This document shows positions 7,466 to 17,588 of a DNA stretch of 64,000 bases, piece after piece. A program made the translations under genes and the position numbers. The stretch's first letter is position 1; every line of letters begins with the position of its first letter. Under the pieces are notes generated by a model, which did not search any database, was not told the DNA's origin, and worked only from the letters and a program-made list of their open reading frames with translations. This DNA comes from Bacillus mycoides (GTDB taxonomy: Bacteria; Bacillota; Bacilli; Bacillales; Bacillaceae_G), in the NCBI RefSeq assembly GCF_018742245.1, contig NZ_CP036132.1:987001-1051000 (forward strand), in the 5' to 3' direction.

Positions 7466-8683
7466 ATGAAAAAAATAAATTCAAATATAGATTTGGATAC
7501 AAATGTATTGGAAGCGGTATTTATTCCAAGAAGGTTTATTGTTTTATGGATTATACTCGTATATATAGCTTCAATGCTTTTAGAATTTCGGAATAATATT
7601 CTCTCTATGGATAGTTTCTTCTTTACAATAGTCATTGTTATTCATACTATTTTTCATTGGTATGCGAGTTCATTAAAGAATAGGCAATTGTTGTATTTCT
7701 TTTTTGTACAACTCTTCATTGTGTTTCTCGCTGCATTTATTGTACCAAATGGTTCAATAGCTATTTTTGTTGGATTACCCCCTATTTTAATTGCCCAAAG
7801 TCTATATGTTTATAACAATATATTTAAAGTAATGGCAGTTTTTACTCTTATGTATGCCATATTTTGTACTGCAATCAGTATCAATTATGGTGTGAATAAA
7901 GTAGCTATTCTTATCTCCATGTTCCTTTTAGTATTAGCAATTATTATTCCTTTTTCCTATATTAATAAGCAGCAATTTGATGCACGTAATCGTATACAGA
8001 GCTACATTCAAGAGTTAGAGTCTGCATATATGAGAGTGGAAGAATTGACATTAGCTAATGAAAGGCAGCGAATGGCAAGAGATTTACATGATACGTTAGC
8101 GCAAGGTGTAGCGAGCTTAATTATGCAATTGGAAGCAATAGATGCCCATATGCAAAAAGGGAATACAGGACGATCTCAAGAGATTATGAAACAAACTATG
8201 GTAAGAGCGAGACAAACTTTACATGATGCAAGGTTGGTTATTGATGATTTGCGTCATACTACCAATTCATTTAATGAAGCAGTAGAGGAAGAGATTCAAC
8301 GTTTTTCTGAGGCTACGTCTATACATGTGAGATTTACTATTCAAAGCCCCCCGCATATTTCAAGCTTAGTAAAGGAGCACTGTTTATATGTAATTAGTGA
8401 ATGTTTAACGAATATCGCAAAACATTCGCAGGCAACAGATGTAAATTTAAAAGTTGAATATATCGCTGACATTGAAAAGCTTACTATTGAAGTTGAAGAT
8501 AATGGAATTGGTTTTGACACTGGATATATCGGTAAGAATCCTGGACACTATGGTTTAATTGGCTTAAATGAGCGTGTTCGATTGATTAAGGGAGAAATAC
8601 ATATATTGAGTGAAAAGATGAAGGGTACGAAAGTGTATATTCAAGTGCCTATAAATAAAGAAGGAGATAGCCATGAAGTATAA
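7466..8683 (+). CDS. sensor histidine kinase, NarL/LiaS-DesK type
   Basis: 405 residues. The first 170 contain five or six membrane spans with very short outside loops, as in sensors of membrane state. A coiled linker leads to the HisKA_3 box ERQRMARDLHDTLAQGVASL (phospho-accepting His208). The HATPase domain has an N box (ECLTNIAKHSQ) and G box (VEDNGIGFD, GHYGLIGLNERV). The ATG follows GGAGG, and a TATAAT at 7441 is a likely -10. The gene overlaps the response regulator by 11 bases, so the pair is translated together. The signal is unknown; the nearby amphipathic peptide is a candidate target or inducer. Confidence 0.9.
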   Translation: MKKINSNIDLDTNVLEAVFIPRRFIVLWIILVYIASMLLEFRNNILSMDSFFFTIVIVIHTIFHWYASSLKNRQLLYFFFVQLFIVFLAAFIVPNGSIAIFVGLPPILIAQSLYVYNNIFKVMAVFTLMYAIFCTAISINYGVNKVAILISMFLLVLAIIIPFSYINKQQFDARNRIQSYIQELESAYMRVEELTLANERQRMARDLHDTLAQGVASLIMQLEAIDAHMQKGNTGRSQEIMKQTMVRARQTLHDARLVIDDLRHTTNSFNEAVEEEIQRFSEATSIHVRFTIQSPPHISSLVKEHCLYVISECLTNIAKHSQATDVNLKVEYIADIEKLTIEVEDNGIGFDTGYIGKNPGHYGLIGLNERVRLIKGEIHILSEKMKGTKVYIQVPINKEGDSHEV

Positions 8684-9317
8684 CGTATTAATTGTGGATG
8701 ATCATTTCGTTGTAAGAGAAGGTCTGAAATTAATAATAGAAACGAGTGATTCATTTCAAATTATAGGCGAGGCTGCAAATGGAGAAGAAGCCCTTTCTTT
8801 CATAGAAAAAAAGAAACCCGATGTTATTTTAATGGATTTAAATATGCCTAAAATGAGTGGTTTAGAAACGATTGAGGCTTTGAATAAAAAACAAAATCAT
8901 ACGCCGATTATTATATTAACTACTTATAACGAAGATGAATTAATGTTAAAGGGAATTGAGCTAGGAGCAAAAGGATATTTGCTAAAAGATACGGATCGTG
9001 AGAATTTATTTCGAACGTTGGAAGCGGCTATTCGAGGTGAGATTTTACTACAACCAAATATTATGGAAAAGATTGTGAACTATAAAAGGAAAGAAATACA
9101 TGCTGATAAGGTTGAAGGGAACAACTTAACAGAAAAAGAATTGTTTGTGTTGAAAGCTATTGCGCGCGGATATAAGAATAAAGAAATTGCATTTGATATG
9201 GGGATAGCTGAGCGAACGGTAAAAGCGCATTTAACAAATATATACAATAAATTAGGCGTTAACTCACGGTCAGAAGCAGTAGCTGTGTCTATTGAAAGGA
9301 AGTTAATTCATTTTTAA
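8673..9317 (+). CDS. response regulator, NarL/FixJ family
   Basis: 214 residues. The receiver domain has the acidic pair (IVDDHF), phospho-acceptor Asp55 (LMDLNMPKMSG), switch Thr (ILTTYN) and Lys (YLLKD). The C-terminal LuxR-type helix-turn-helix is complete (LTEKELFVLKAIARGYKNKEIAFDMGIAERTVKAHLTNIYNKLGV). The partner of the overlapping upstream kinase, it binds DNA as a phosphorylated dimer. Its target promoters are not identifiable here beyond the two neighbouring divergent units. Confidence 0.92.
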   Translation: MKYNVLIVDDHFVVREGLKLIIETSDSFQIIGEAANGEEALSFIEKKKPDVILMDLNMPKMSGLETIEALNKKQNHTPIIILTTYNEDELMLKGIELGAKGYLLKDTDRENLFRTLEAAIRGEILLQPNIMEKIVNYKRKEIHADKVEGNNLTEKELFVLKAIARGYKNKEIAFDMGIAERTVKAHLTNIYNKLGVNSRSEAVAVSIERKLIHF

Positions 9318-9333
9318 AACATTATATATGCCC

Positions 9334-9374
9334 AATCGTACATTATAGGCTTGCCCTTTTGTACGATTTTTTTA
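9334..9374 (+). terminator. terminator of the two-component operon
   Basis: AATCGTAC pairs with GTACGATT across a loop of about 19 bases and is followed by TTTTTTATTT. Confidence 0.55.
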
Positions 9375-9519
9375 TTTCTTTCTCATGTTATGCTTCAGAA
9401 AGTATGAGAGATTTAAGAACAGTACAATTACAGACGTTTTCTTTTATCCCAACATAGAACGTATTGCTGTAAATTCATTCAAAGATTGCAGTTGATAAGA
9501 AATGGGGGAGTTAACACAG

Positions 9520-9918
9520 ATGTTTCTACCTATTACTACATTTTATAGGTTTAGTTGGCTGGGGAGTTTTGCTTTCTCTTCAGAAAAGGTTAGCAGGAAT
9601 CGAGCGCTTTCGAGGGCCGAAGAACTAAATGCTAATTTGTATGAAAAGAAATGTATAGATTCAGTTAGTAATATTCATGAGGAAATAACGATAGATTTTG
9701 TGAAATATGGTGATAATTATGTATCGGGTCATGCGGAACCTTATTCAACAATTGTCATAACGAGCGGCGATATGCTTATTGGAAGTGGACGGGTTAATGA
9801 GTATGGAGAATTTAAAATATATACGAATAATCATCTGGAAGAGTATTTGATAATAAAAGTTCAGTCGATATTAGGTGGTTTTTATCAAGAGAGTATAATA
9901 GTAAAGGTAGATTGTTAA
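9520..9918 (+). CDS. protein with bacterial Ig-like repeat
   Basis: About 132 residues from ATG 9520, which has GGGGGAG nine bases upstream; an in-frame ATG at 9502 has none. The C-terminal 75 residues (YVSGHAEPYSTIVITSGDMLIGSGRVNEYGEFKIYT) follow the bacterial Ig-like format, G.AEP...I.V..G...IG.G.V...G.F, seen in adhesins and cell-wall proteins. The N-terminal 35 residues are weakly hydrophobic with no clear signal peptide, so a single Ig domain without an export signal is odd. It might be a remnant of a larger surface protein. Confidence 0.6.
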   Translation: MFLPITTFYRFSWLGSFAFSSEKVSRNRALSRAEELNANLYEKKCIDSVSNIHEEITIDFVKYGDNYVSGHAEPYSTIVITSGDMLIGSGRVNEYGEFKIYTNNHLEEYLIIKVQSILGGFYQESIIVKVDC

Positions 9919-9956
9919 TTTATAATGATTCCAGTTTTTATTTTCTAAATAAAAAT

Positions 9957-9990
9957 GAAAGGAAGCAACAAATTGTTGCTTCCTTTTTCT
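9957..9990. terminator. bidirectional terminator
   Basis: AAAGGAAGCAACAA pairs perfectly with TTGTTGCTTCCTTT with runs of A and T on the outside. It serves the convergent genes on both sides. Confidence 0.75.
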
Positions 9991-9991
9991 A

Positions 9992-10132
9992 TTAAGCCGA
10001 AGCTTTCTTCATTCTCTCAAGTAAACTAGATAAAATATGCGTACGATAAGATTCTAGTTTTTTACCTTCATAAGTACGAATACCTAATTTTTTAAGTTCT
10101 TTTACATACCAACCTTTGCTTCCGAAATACAT
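9992..10132 (-). CDS. YflJ/DUF2639 family protein
   Basis: 46 residues starting MYFGSKGWYVKELKKLGIRT. GSKGWYVKELK..GIR.YEG.KLE.Y.TH..S.L is the signature of the DUF2639/YflJ family of small basic Bacillus proteins of unknown role. AAGGGGAG lies nine bases before the ATG. Monocistronic, with a shared terminator after the stop. Confidence 0.8.
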   Translation of the reverse strand: MYFGSKGWYVKELKKLGIRTYEGKKLESYRTHILSSLLERMKKASA

Positions 10133-10284
10133 GTGATCGCTCCCCTTCAACTTTTTTTATTTGTCCTGATTGTACTTGGAGGTACAGGTAATATAATGAA
10201 GGAAATGAATTTCGCGCGAAAATGGTTAACTTTGTTGCAAAAGACATATATACTAAAGGTAGTATACAACGAGGTGGGCAAGAC

Positions 10285-10647
10285 GTGATTATAGAGAAGC
10301 ACGAAATTCAAATTGACCAAATTACGAGCGGTAAAGTGAATATCTTTACTTTCTATAGAAATAGAAAGCAAGTTGATGATCATTTTTTACGATTGCAAGA
10401 ACCATCGCTTACAGCAAACTACTTCTTCCATTTTCATTTTGATGCAGAGAGCTTACATCTTCTGCAGGAAGAGTTTCCGAGCGTATATCCGTACGGCGGT
10501 AGTGAAACGATTCACGACTGGACGGAAAAGATGAAAGCGGAATTGCAACATCAGATCCAAACAGGAAAATGGAATAAGCGCGTACGTATCGGTAATCGCA
10601 TTCTAGATGTGGTGTTTACGTGGTGTGACGAAGATATAGTAGAGTGA
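10285..10647 (+). CDS. hypothetical cytoplasmic protein
   Basis: About 120 residues if started at GTG 10285, which has AGGTGGG ten bases upstream. An ATG at 10222 would add 21 residues but has no ribosome binding site and poor coding character. The mixed alpha/beta sequence contains FRYRNR-like basic stretches (TFYRNRKQVDDHFLRLQEPS) and aromatic runs (NYFFHFHFDAE) with no signal or membrane segment. The family is not recognised. A terminator overlaps the stop. Confidence 0.6.
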   Translation: MIIEKHEIQIDQITSGKVNIFTFYRNRKQVDDHFLRLQEPSLTANYFFHFHFDAESLHLLQEEFPSVYPYGGSETIHDWTEKMKAELQHQIQTGKWNKRVRIGNRILDVVFTWCDEDIVE

Positions 10648-10676
10648 AAAAGAAGCGGATGACGCTTCTTTTTTTA
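10647..10676. terminator. bidirectional terminator
   Basis: AAAAAGAAGCG pairs with CGCTTCTTTTT around a four-base loop between two convergent genes. Confidence 0.7.
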
Positions 10677-10859
10677 ACGCTGGAATAAAACGAGCTTGCC
10701 TGCAGTAGATGTGCAGCGATGTGTTTTTTCGTACAATCCTTTTTCTTGTAAAATAGATTCACCTTTTGCTTTCGCTTCTTTTTCAGTTGCCGCCTCGAAT
10801 GATTCATCTAATGCTTTTGAACCATCTTTTTCAAAGACTGTTAGAACGTATACTCCCAT
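10674..10859 (-). CDS. YhzD-like protein
   Basis: 61 residues starting MGVYVLTVFEKDGSKALDES, with GGAGGG seven bases before the ATG; five extra in-frame residues upstream lie within the ribosome binding site. The pattern (strand, DGS.L.E.FEA.TEKEAK.KGE..L.EKG..., THR..S..GKLVLF) matches the small YhzD family of Bacillus, whose gene sits near yhaO-yhaN in B. subtilis. Cytoplasmic, of unknown function. Confidence 0.7.
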   Translation of the reverse strand: MGVYVLTVFEKDGSKALDESFEAATEKEAKAKGESILQEKGLYEKTHRCTSTAGKLVLFQR

Positions 10860-11062
10860 GAAAATTCCCTCCAATAATTAAAATCAGAATCTTATAACTA
10901 TTTTGTCATAAATCAATAGAATATGCAAAGAAATATATGACATTGCGTGGTAAAATAAGGTGTAATAAGCGGGGGAGTCTTTTCATCCCACTAATTATTA
11001 GTTTTCAGCTATTTTAATATTGATAAAATGAAACTTTTGAAATATAGAAAGGATCGTTATTT

Positions 11063-12304
11063 GTGAAACAAGTGAAGTTTATACATGCGGCTGATTTGCA
11101 TTTGGATAGTCCGTTTAAAGGGATGGAAATGAATGTACCACAGTCTGTTTGGGAGAGAATGAAGCAAAGTACGTTTGAATCATTTGAGCGTATTGTTGAT
11201 AAAGCGATTCAAGAGCGCGTTGATTTCGTATTACTAGCTGGGGATTTGTATGATGCGGAGACGAGAAGTTTGAGGGCGCAAGTGTTTGTGCGTGAGCAAA
11301 TGAAGAGACTTTCGCAGTACGATATTCCCGTTTTTATTATCCACGGTAACCACGATCATTTAGGAGGAAGCTGGGCAGCAATTGAGTTTCCGGAAAATAT
11401 TCATGTGTTTACGGAGCCTTATGTAGAAGAGAAATCATTTTATAAAAATGGTGAACTGTTAGCTTCTATTTATGGTTTTAGTTATTTGCAGCAAGCAGTA
11501 ACGGATAATATGACAGCGCAGTATATGAAAATGAGTGATGCGCCTTTTCATATTGGGATGCTTCACGGGAGTGTGGAAGGGGATGCAGAGCATAATCGCT
11601 ATGCACCGTTTCAAATTCGTGAGCTGAAAGAAAAGCAGTTTGATTATTGGGCTCTTGGCCATATACATAAACGTGAAATTCTATCGGAAGAGCCGTATAT
11701 TATTTATCCAGGTAACATACAAGGGCGTCATCGTAAGGAGACCGGCGAGAAAGGTGCATATCTTATTGAACTCACGAAACAAGGATCGCATTGTTCATTT
11801 TTCCATACGGCGGATGTTGTATGGGATGAGATAGAAGTGAGTATCGATGGACTTGAAACTGTTGATGATCTTATGACGAGCGCGTCAAGTGCGATGAATG
11901 AATGCCGAAGAGAAGAGGAAGGCACGCTTTTAACTGTTGTATTTATAGGGCAGGGACCACTTTCTCCTTATTTACGTGAAGACAAGCGCGTGGAAGAGAT
12001 TTTTCATATTTTAGCAGCGGGAGAAGAGCGAAAAGACTTTGTGTATGCGATGAAGTGGAAAAATGAGACGGTTTCTTTTGCGGAAATTGAGCGTTTGAAA
12101 GAAGAAAATCATTTCGTCGGTAGTGTGCTAAAAGAGTTAGAAGCTTTCACAAATATGGACGGAGTGTTGCGTACGATTTGGACATCTCCTGTAGCACGTA
12201 ATAGTATTGAATCTTTTACAGAAGAAGAGAAGAGAGAGATTCAAAAGGAAGCGGAAAATATTATTTTAGAGCAATTATTCCAGCAAGAGAGGGATAAAAA
12301 ATGA
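11063..12304 (+). CDS. yhaO: YhaO, SbcD-like DNA repair exonuclease
   Basis: 413 residues from GTG 11063 (GAAAGG site upstream). It has all five metallophosphoesterase motifs: DLHLDSPF, GDLYD, GNHDH, LHGSVEGD and GHIHKR. It therefore should carry two Mn ions and act as a nuclease like SbcD/Mre11. The C-terminal 150 residues provide the capping/ATPase-binding part. Its stop overlaps the ATG of yhaN (ATGA), matching an Mre11-Rad50-like complex. The order yhaO-yhaN-yhaM is as in B. subtilis. Confidence 0.93.
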   Translation: MKQVKFIHAADLHLDSPFKGMEMNVPQSVWERMKQSTFESFERIVDKAIQERVDFVLLAGDLYDAETRSLRAQVFVREQMKRLSQYDIPVFIIHGNHDHLGGSWAAIEFPENIHVFTEPYVEEKSFYKNGELLASIYGFSYLQQAVTDNMTAQYMKMSDAPFHIGMLHGSVEGDAEHNRYAPFQIRELKEKQFDYWALGHIHKREILSEEPYIIYPGNIQGRHRKETGEKGAYLIELTKQGSHCSFFHTADVVWDEIEVSIDGLETVDDLMTSASSAMNECRREEEGTLLTVVFIGQGPLSPYLREDKRVEEIFHILAAGEERKDFVYAMKWKNETVSFAEIERLKEENHFVGSVLKELEAFTNMDGVLRTIWTSPVARNSIESFTEEEKREIQKEAENIILEQLFQQERDKK

Positions 12305-15225
12305 GAATTGAAAAACTCCATATTTATGGGTACGGAAAATTAGAAAATGTGGAAATGGATCTTTCATTGCTGACGGTGTTGTACGGTGAAAATGAAGCGG
12401 GGAAATCGACAATTCGCTCGTTTATGAAAAGTATATTATTTGGTTTTCCGACGAGAGGACAGCGCCGTTATGAGCCGAAAGAAGGCGGAAAGTACGGCGG
12501 GGCGATGACTGTTCAAACAGAGAAGTACGGCCGTTTGAAAATTGAACGATTGCCAAAGACGGCATCTGGTGAAGTGACCGTTTATTTTGAAGACGGGAAA
12601 ACTGGCGGCGAAGATATTTTAAACGATATATTAAGCGGTGTGAATGAAAGTTTATTTGATTCTGTTTTTTCATTTGATATGCATGGTCTTCAAAATATTC
12701 ATCAGCTCGGCGAAGCGGATATCGGTAATTATTTATTTTCGGCCAGTGCAGTCGGAAGCGATGCGTTATTGCAGTTAGATAAGAAATTAGAAAAAGAAAT
12801 GAATCAGCGTTTTAAGCCGAGTGGTCGTAATCCTGAAATTAACGTGTCACTGCAAGAGATGAAGAAAATTGAGGAAAAGATGAAAGAGTGGCAAGGGAAG
12901 ATTGGCACGTATGAAAAACAGGTCGAGCAGTTAAAAGAAAGTGAAGAGAAACTTGCTTCTGTTCGTGCGGAAAAAGAGTCAGCCGAAAGACGAAAGCAAG
13001 ACTATGAAATATTAGCAGCGCTGGAGCCTCTCGTTATTGAAAAGAGTGCGCACGAGAAAGTGTTAGAAAACGAAAACGGGCAGTTTCCTGTAAACGGGAT
13101 GGCGCGCTATGAGGCGGTAAAGGCAAAGATAGAACCGCTGCAAGTACAAGTAGATTCACTTCAAAAAAAGATAGAAACAGTGCAATCAGAAATTGATTCC
13201 ACAAAAATAGATGAAGCATTTTTACAAAAAGAAAGTTATGTAGAAGAACTTCGTATGCAGCATATGTCTTATGAAAATGCACGTCAAGAAATGCGTGATA
13301 TGACAGGAAGTATTGCGAATATAAAAGAAGAAATCGCAGAACTACAGCAACAAATTGGTGCTACTTTTGAACAAGAGACTGTTCTTTCATTTGATATAAG
13401 TTTAGCGACGAAAGAATTAATTACGCAAACTGTGCAAAAGGCGCGCGAATTAGAAACGCAAAAAGCACAACTAGATGATCGTTTTAAAACGGCTCAAGAG
13501 CAATTAGAAGAGCAAGAAGAAAATATAAGACAGATTAAGAAACAAATGTTAGCTGATGAAGAACGAAATACGTTAGTTGAGAAAGAAAAATCATTTCAGG
13601 ATGCTGCATTCTTAGGTATGGGCGCAGAAAGAATGAAGCGCAAGTATGAGGAAAAAGCAGGAGCGGCTATGCAAAAGAAAAAACAGTGGCAAAGAATTTG
13701 TCTTCTGTTACTTCTTATTAACACGCTTGTTTTATTCACGAGTCTATTTATAGATAACCGCGTGCTGTTATTTATTAGTGTGATTGTTTTTGTAGGGATT
13801 GTCCTTGCTCTCGTTTTATATAAAGATTCGTCAAGTGGATTACAAGAAGAGCTCCTTACTCTTCAGCAAAGTGCTGGTGGGCGCCAAAGTGAAGAAGCGA
13901 TGTCCGTGCGCTATCAGTTAGAAAAAGATGAAGAGCTTAGTAAGCTATTTGAACGCGAGGCGTATAAGTTACAGCAAATGGAACGTGCTTATGATAAAGT
14001 CGTTTCATCGTATGAAGAATGGGAGAGGGAAACTTTCCGTATGAGAGAACAAGTAGATGCGTATAAAACGCGCTATATGTTCCCTGAATTTTATACGTAT
14101 GCGCACATATTGCCGGCGTTTGAGCGTATTGAAAAAATGCAGCAATTATATCGTGATTTAGAGAAGCAAAGTGCGCGGAAATCTTCATTGTATGAAATGA
14201 TTTCGCACTTTGAGCATAAACTAGAAACTGTTATCGGTAGTAAAGAGTATAGTAATTTGCATGAGGCGAAAAGTCGTATGCAAAATGAGAAAGAAAAGCG
14301 CCAAACTTGTAAGCAGCTGAAAGAGAAGCTGGCGGAATGGCAAGAAGAATATGAGTTCATGCAAGAGCAATTAAAACAACTGCTAGTAGAGCGAGATGGG
14401 TTATGGCATATTGCAGAATCTACAGATGAAGAGATGTTTTTAGAAGCAGGTAAACTGGCAGAGAAACGTGAAGATGCGGATAAGCAAGTGGGGCGTTTAT
14501 TACCTCAAATTGATCTGTTAGAACAGCGCTTAACGAGTTTGTCATTAGCTGAGCATTATGAGGCTGACGGTTATGATGAAAAATTAAAGCAAGAAATTAC
14601 AGCCGCGCAAAACTGTCTTGCAGGGGAGAAAGAACTGACAGAGCGTATTGCGAAGCATCGAATAGAAATTGCGAATTTAGAAGAAGGCAGTACGTATGGT
14701 GATTTACTACATGAGTGGGAAATGAAAAAATCACAAGTGCGTGAACAAGTGAAGAAGTGGGCTGCATATGCGGCCGCGAAGACAGTATTAACGAAAACGA
14801 AGCAATATTATCATGAAGTGCATCTTCCGCGCATTTTACAAAAATCTGAAGAGTATTTCGTGTATTTAACGGGCGGACGATATAGTAAAATATTCTCACC
14901 GTCAGAGGCGGAACCGTTCATTGTCGAACGTAACGATGGTATGCGTTTTTACAGCCATGAACTAAGCCAAGCGACAGCGGAGCAGTTATATTTATCGTTA
15001 AGATTTGCACTAGCGAAAACGTTTGAGCATGATTATCCATTTATTATTGATGATAGTTTCGTGCATTTTGATGCGGTAAGGACGAATCGAACGATTGAAC
15101 TAATAAAGGAAATTGCGAAAGATAGACAAGTTATCTTCTTTACGTGCCATGCGCATCTACTCACGTATTTTACAGAAAATGAGATTATAAAATTAACGCG
15201 TAAGCGTAAAGAAAATGAGTTGTAG
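12301..15225 (+). CDS. yhaN: YhaN, SbcC/Rad50-like ATPase with central membrane segments
   Basis: 974 residues. The N-terminal Walker A is GENEAGKST (about residues 29-37); the C-terminal lobe has the signature (HELSQATAEQLYLSLRFAL), Walker B (YPFIIDDSFVHFD) and H-loop (QVIFFTCHAHL). Between them run two long coiled coils. Unlike SbcC there is no CxxC zinc hook. Instead two adjacent hydrophobic spans (ICLLLLLINTLVLFTSLF and LLFISVIVFVGIVLALVLY, about residues 463-507) sit at the coiled-coil apex, so the arms could be anchored in the membrane. It works with YhaO in DNA end processing. Confidence 0.92.
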   Translation: MRIEKLHIYGYGKLENVEMDLSLLTVLYGENEAGKSTIRSFMKSILFGFPTRGQRRYEPKEGGKYGGAMTVQTEKYGRLKIERLPKTASGEVTVYFEDGKTGGEDILNDILSGVNESLFDSVFSFDMHGLQNIHQLGEADIGNYLFSASAVGSDALLQLDKKLEKEMNQRFKPSGRNPEINVSLQEMKKIEEKMKEWQGKIGTYEKQVEQLKESEEKLASVRAEKESAERRKQDYEILAALEPLVIEKSAHEKVLENENGQFPVNGMARYEAVKAKIEPLQVQVDSLQKKIETVQSEIDSTKIDEAFLQKESYVEELRMQHMSYENARQEMRDMTGSIANIKEEIAELQQQIGATFEQETVLSFDISLATKELITQTVQKARELETQKAQLDDRFKTAQEQLEEQEENIRQIKKQMLADEERNTLVEKEKSFQDAAFLGMGAERMKRKYEEKAGAAMQKKKQWQRICLLLLLINTLVLFTSLFIDNRVLLFISVIVFVGIVLALVLYKDSSSGLQEELLTLQQSAGGRQSEEAMSVRYQLEKDEELSKLFEREAYKLQQMERAYDKVVSSYEEWERETFRMREQVDAYKTRYMFPEFYTYAHILPAFERIEKMQQLYRDLEKQSARKSSLYEMISHFEHKLETVIGSKEYSNLHEAKSRMQNEKEKRQTCKQLKEKLAEWQEEYEFMQEQLKQLLVERDGLWHIAESTDEEMFLEAGKLAEKREDADKQVGRLLPQIDLLEQRLTSLSLAEHYEADGYDEKLKQEITAAQNCLAGEKELTERIAKHRIEIANLEEGSTYGDLLHEWEMKKSQVREQVKKWAAYAAAKTVLTKTKQYYHEVHLPRILQKSEEYFVYLTGGRYSKIFSPSEAEPFIVERNDGMRFYSHELSQATAEQLYLSLRFALAKTFEHDYPFIIDDSFVHFDAVRTNRTIELIKEIAKDRQVIFFTCHAHLLTYFTENEIIKLTRKRKENEL

Positions 15226-15248
15226 TATGCTATACTAAAAGTAACTGA

Positions 15249-16211
<963 letters not shown>

Positions 16212-16226
16212 GATTGTAAATAGAAG

Positions 16227-16267
16227 GGCCTCATTAAGTGTTAAAAAACTTAATGAGGCTTTTTTGT
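16227..16267 (+). terminator. terminator of the yhaO-yhaN-yhaM operon
   Basis: GCCTCATTAAGT pairs with ACTTAATGAGGC around TGTTAAAA, followed by TTTTTTGT. Confidence 0.85.
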
Positions 16268-16287
16268 ATGAATAATATATTAAATTT

Positions 16288-16305
16288 ATCTCGAATTCGA
16301 GATAA
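16288..16305 (+). promoter_or_regulatory. MhqR-type operator
   Basis: TATCTCGAATTCGAGATA is a perfect 18-bp palindrome. It matches, as I recall it, the B. subtilis box for the MarR-family repressor MhqR, which controls quinone-detoxifying dioxygenases and azoreductases. The next gene is exactly such a dioxygenase. A plausible promoter (TTGCTT, 17 bases, TAAAGT) follows directly at about 16312-16340. Confidence 0.75.
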
Positions 16306-16533
16306 AACACTTGCTTTTTAATCACTTGAGTTGTAAAGTGATAGTAACGAAAGGAAATGCTTCATATGAGAAAGGTACACTTCGTTCTCTAAATTGCTTT
16401 CGTACGAATTATTTTTTAGCTATCACTTGACTAGTAAAATGAATTGATTACTTATTATAAACACGTGCTTCGTTGACCAGCGAGCCGAAATAAAACCATT
16501 AAATATAAATTAAAATTATTGGAGGAATATATA
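16306..16533 (+). promoter_or_regulatory. long leader between the MhqR box and the dioxygenase gene
   Basis: About 230 bases without a real gene. It contains a related pair of direct repeats, ATCACTTGA followed by a TGTAAAGTGA-like or TAGTAAAATGA block, near 16321 and 16424. It also holds a nine-codon mini-frame at 16365 (MRKVHFVL) behind AGGAAA. The repeats could be a second operator; the mini-frame could be a leader peptide. Confidence 0.35.
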
Positions 16534-17511
16534 ATGAACCAATTAAAAGGAATACACCACGTTACAGCGATTACAAGTAGTGCAGAAAAGAACTATGAAT
16601 TTTTCACTCATGTTTTAGGAATGCGTCTCGTTAAAAAAACAGTAAACCAAGATGATATTCAAACGTATCATTTATTCTTTGCAGATGATAAAGGTAGTGC
16701 AGGAACAGATATGACATTCTTTGACTTCCCGGGCGTTCCGAAAGGTGTACACGGGACAAATGAAATTTCAAAAACTTCATTCCGAGTTCCAAGTGATGCG
16801 GCATTAGCATATTGGGTGAAACGTTTTGATCGTCTTGAAGTGGAACATACAGGAATTAAAGAGCAATTCGGTAAGAAAACTCTTTCTTTCGTTGACTTTG
16901 ATGATCAACACTATCAATTAATCTCTGACGAATTGGATAAAGGGATAGAATCAGGTACACCGTGGCAAAACGGTCCAGTTCCATTAGAATATGCAATTAC
17001 TGGATTAGGACCTGTATTTATTCGTATCGCGAACTTTAGTTATTTCAAAGAAGTACTAGAAAAAGTTCTATTATTTAAAGAGATTGCTCAAGAAGGAGAA
17101 TTCTATTTGTTTGAAGTAAACGAAGGTGGAAATGGTGCCTCTGTCATTGTAGAACATAATACGGTTCTTCCTGAAGCACAACAAGGTTTTGGTACAGTGC
17201 ACCATGCTGCATTCCGCGTAGAGGATCGAGCTGTATTAGAAGAGTGGATTGAGCGACTAAGTCGAGTTGGACTCCCTTCATCTGGTTATGTAAATCGTCA
17301 CTTCTTTGAGTCATTATATGCAAGAGTTGCGCCGCAAATTTTATTCGAGTTTGCAACAGATGGCCCAGGGTTTATGGGAGATGAGCCATATGAAACGCTT
17401 GGAGAGAAATTATCTTTACCTCCGTTCTTAGAGCCAAAGCGTGAAGAAATCGAAAAATTAGTTCGTCCGATTGATACAGTGAGAAGTACTAAGGAATTTA
17501 TTAAAGAGTAA
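16534..17511 (+). CDS. ring-cleaving dioxygenase, MhqO/MhqA-like (VOC superfamily)
   Basis: 325 residues from ATG 16534 behind GGAGG. Two glyoxalase/extradiol folds: the first starts LKGIHHVTAITSSAEKNYEFF and contains HLFFADDKGSAGTDMTFFDFPG; the second has GTVHHAAFRVEDRAVLEEW and RVAPQILFEFATDGPGF. The His of HHVTA, the His of VHHAAF and the Glu of LFEFATDGPGF are the expected iron ligands. Paralogues in B. subtilis are induced by methylhydroquinone and catechol and remove quinones by ring opening. The palindromic box upstream supports the same regulation here. Confidence 0.88.
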   Translation: MNQLKGIHHVTAITSSAEKNYEFFTHVLGMRLVKKTVNQDDIQTYHLFFADDKGSAGTDMTFFDFPGVPKGVHGTNEISKTSFRVPSDAALAYWVKRFDRLEVEHTGIKEQFGKKTLSFVDFDDQHYQLISDELDKGIESGTPWQNGPVPLEYAITGLGPVFIRIANFSYFKEVLEKVLLFKEIAQEGEFYLFEVNEGGNGASVIVEHNTVLPEAQQGFGTVHHAAFRVEDRAVLEEWIERLSRVGLPSSGYVNRHFFESLYARVAPQILFEFATDGPGFMGDEPYETLGEKLSLPPFLEPKREEIEKLVRPIDTVRSTKEFIKE

Positions 17512-17534
17512 AAATAGAGATAATAAGTAGAAGA

Positions 17535-17577
17535 GCAAGTAGTTTTAGCGAATCGCTAGAATTGCTTGTTTTTTTAT
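17535..17577 (+). terminator. terminator of the dioxygenase gene
   Basis: CAAGTAGTTTTAGCG pairs imperfectly with CGCTAGAATTGCTTG and is followed by seven T. Confidence 0.6.
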
Positions 17578-17588
17578 CATTAAAATAA

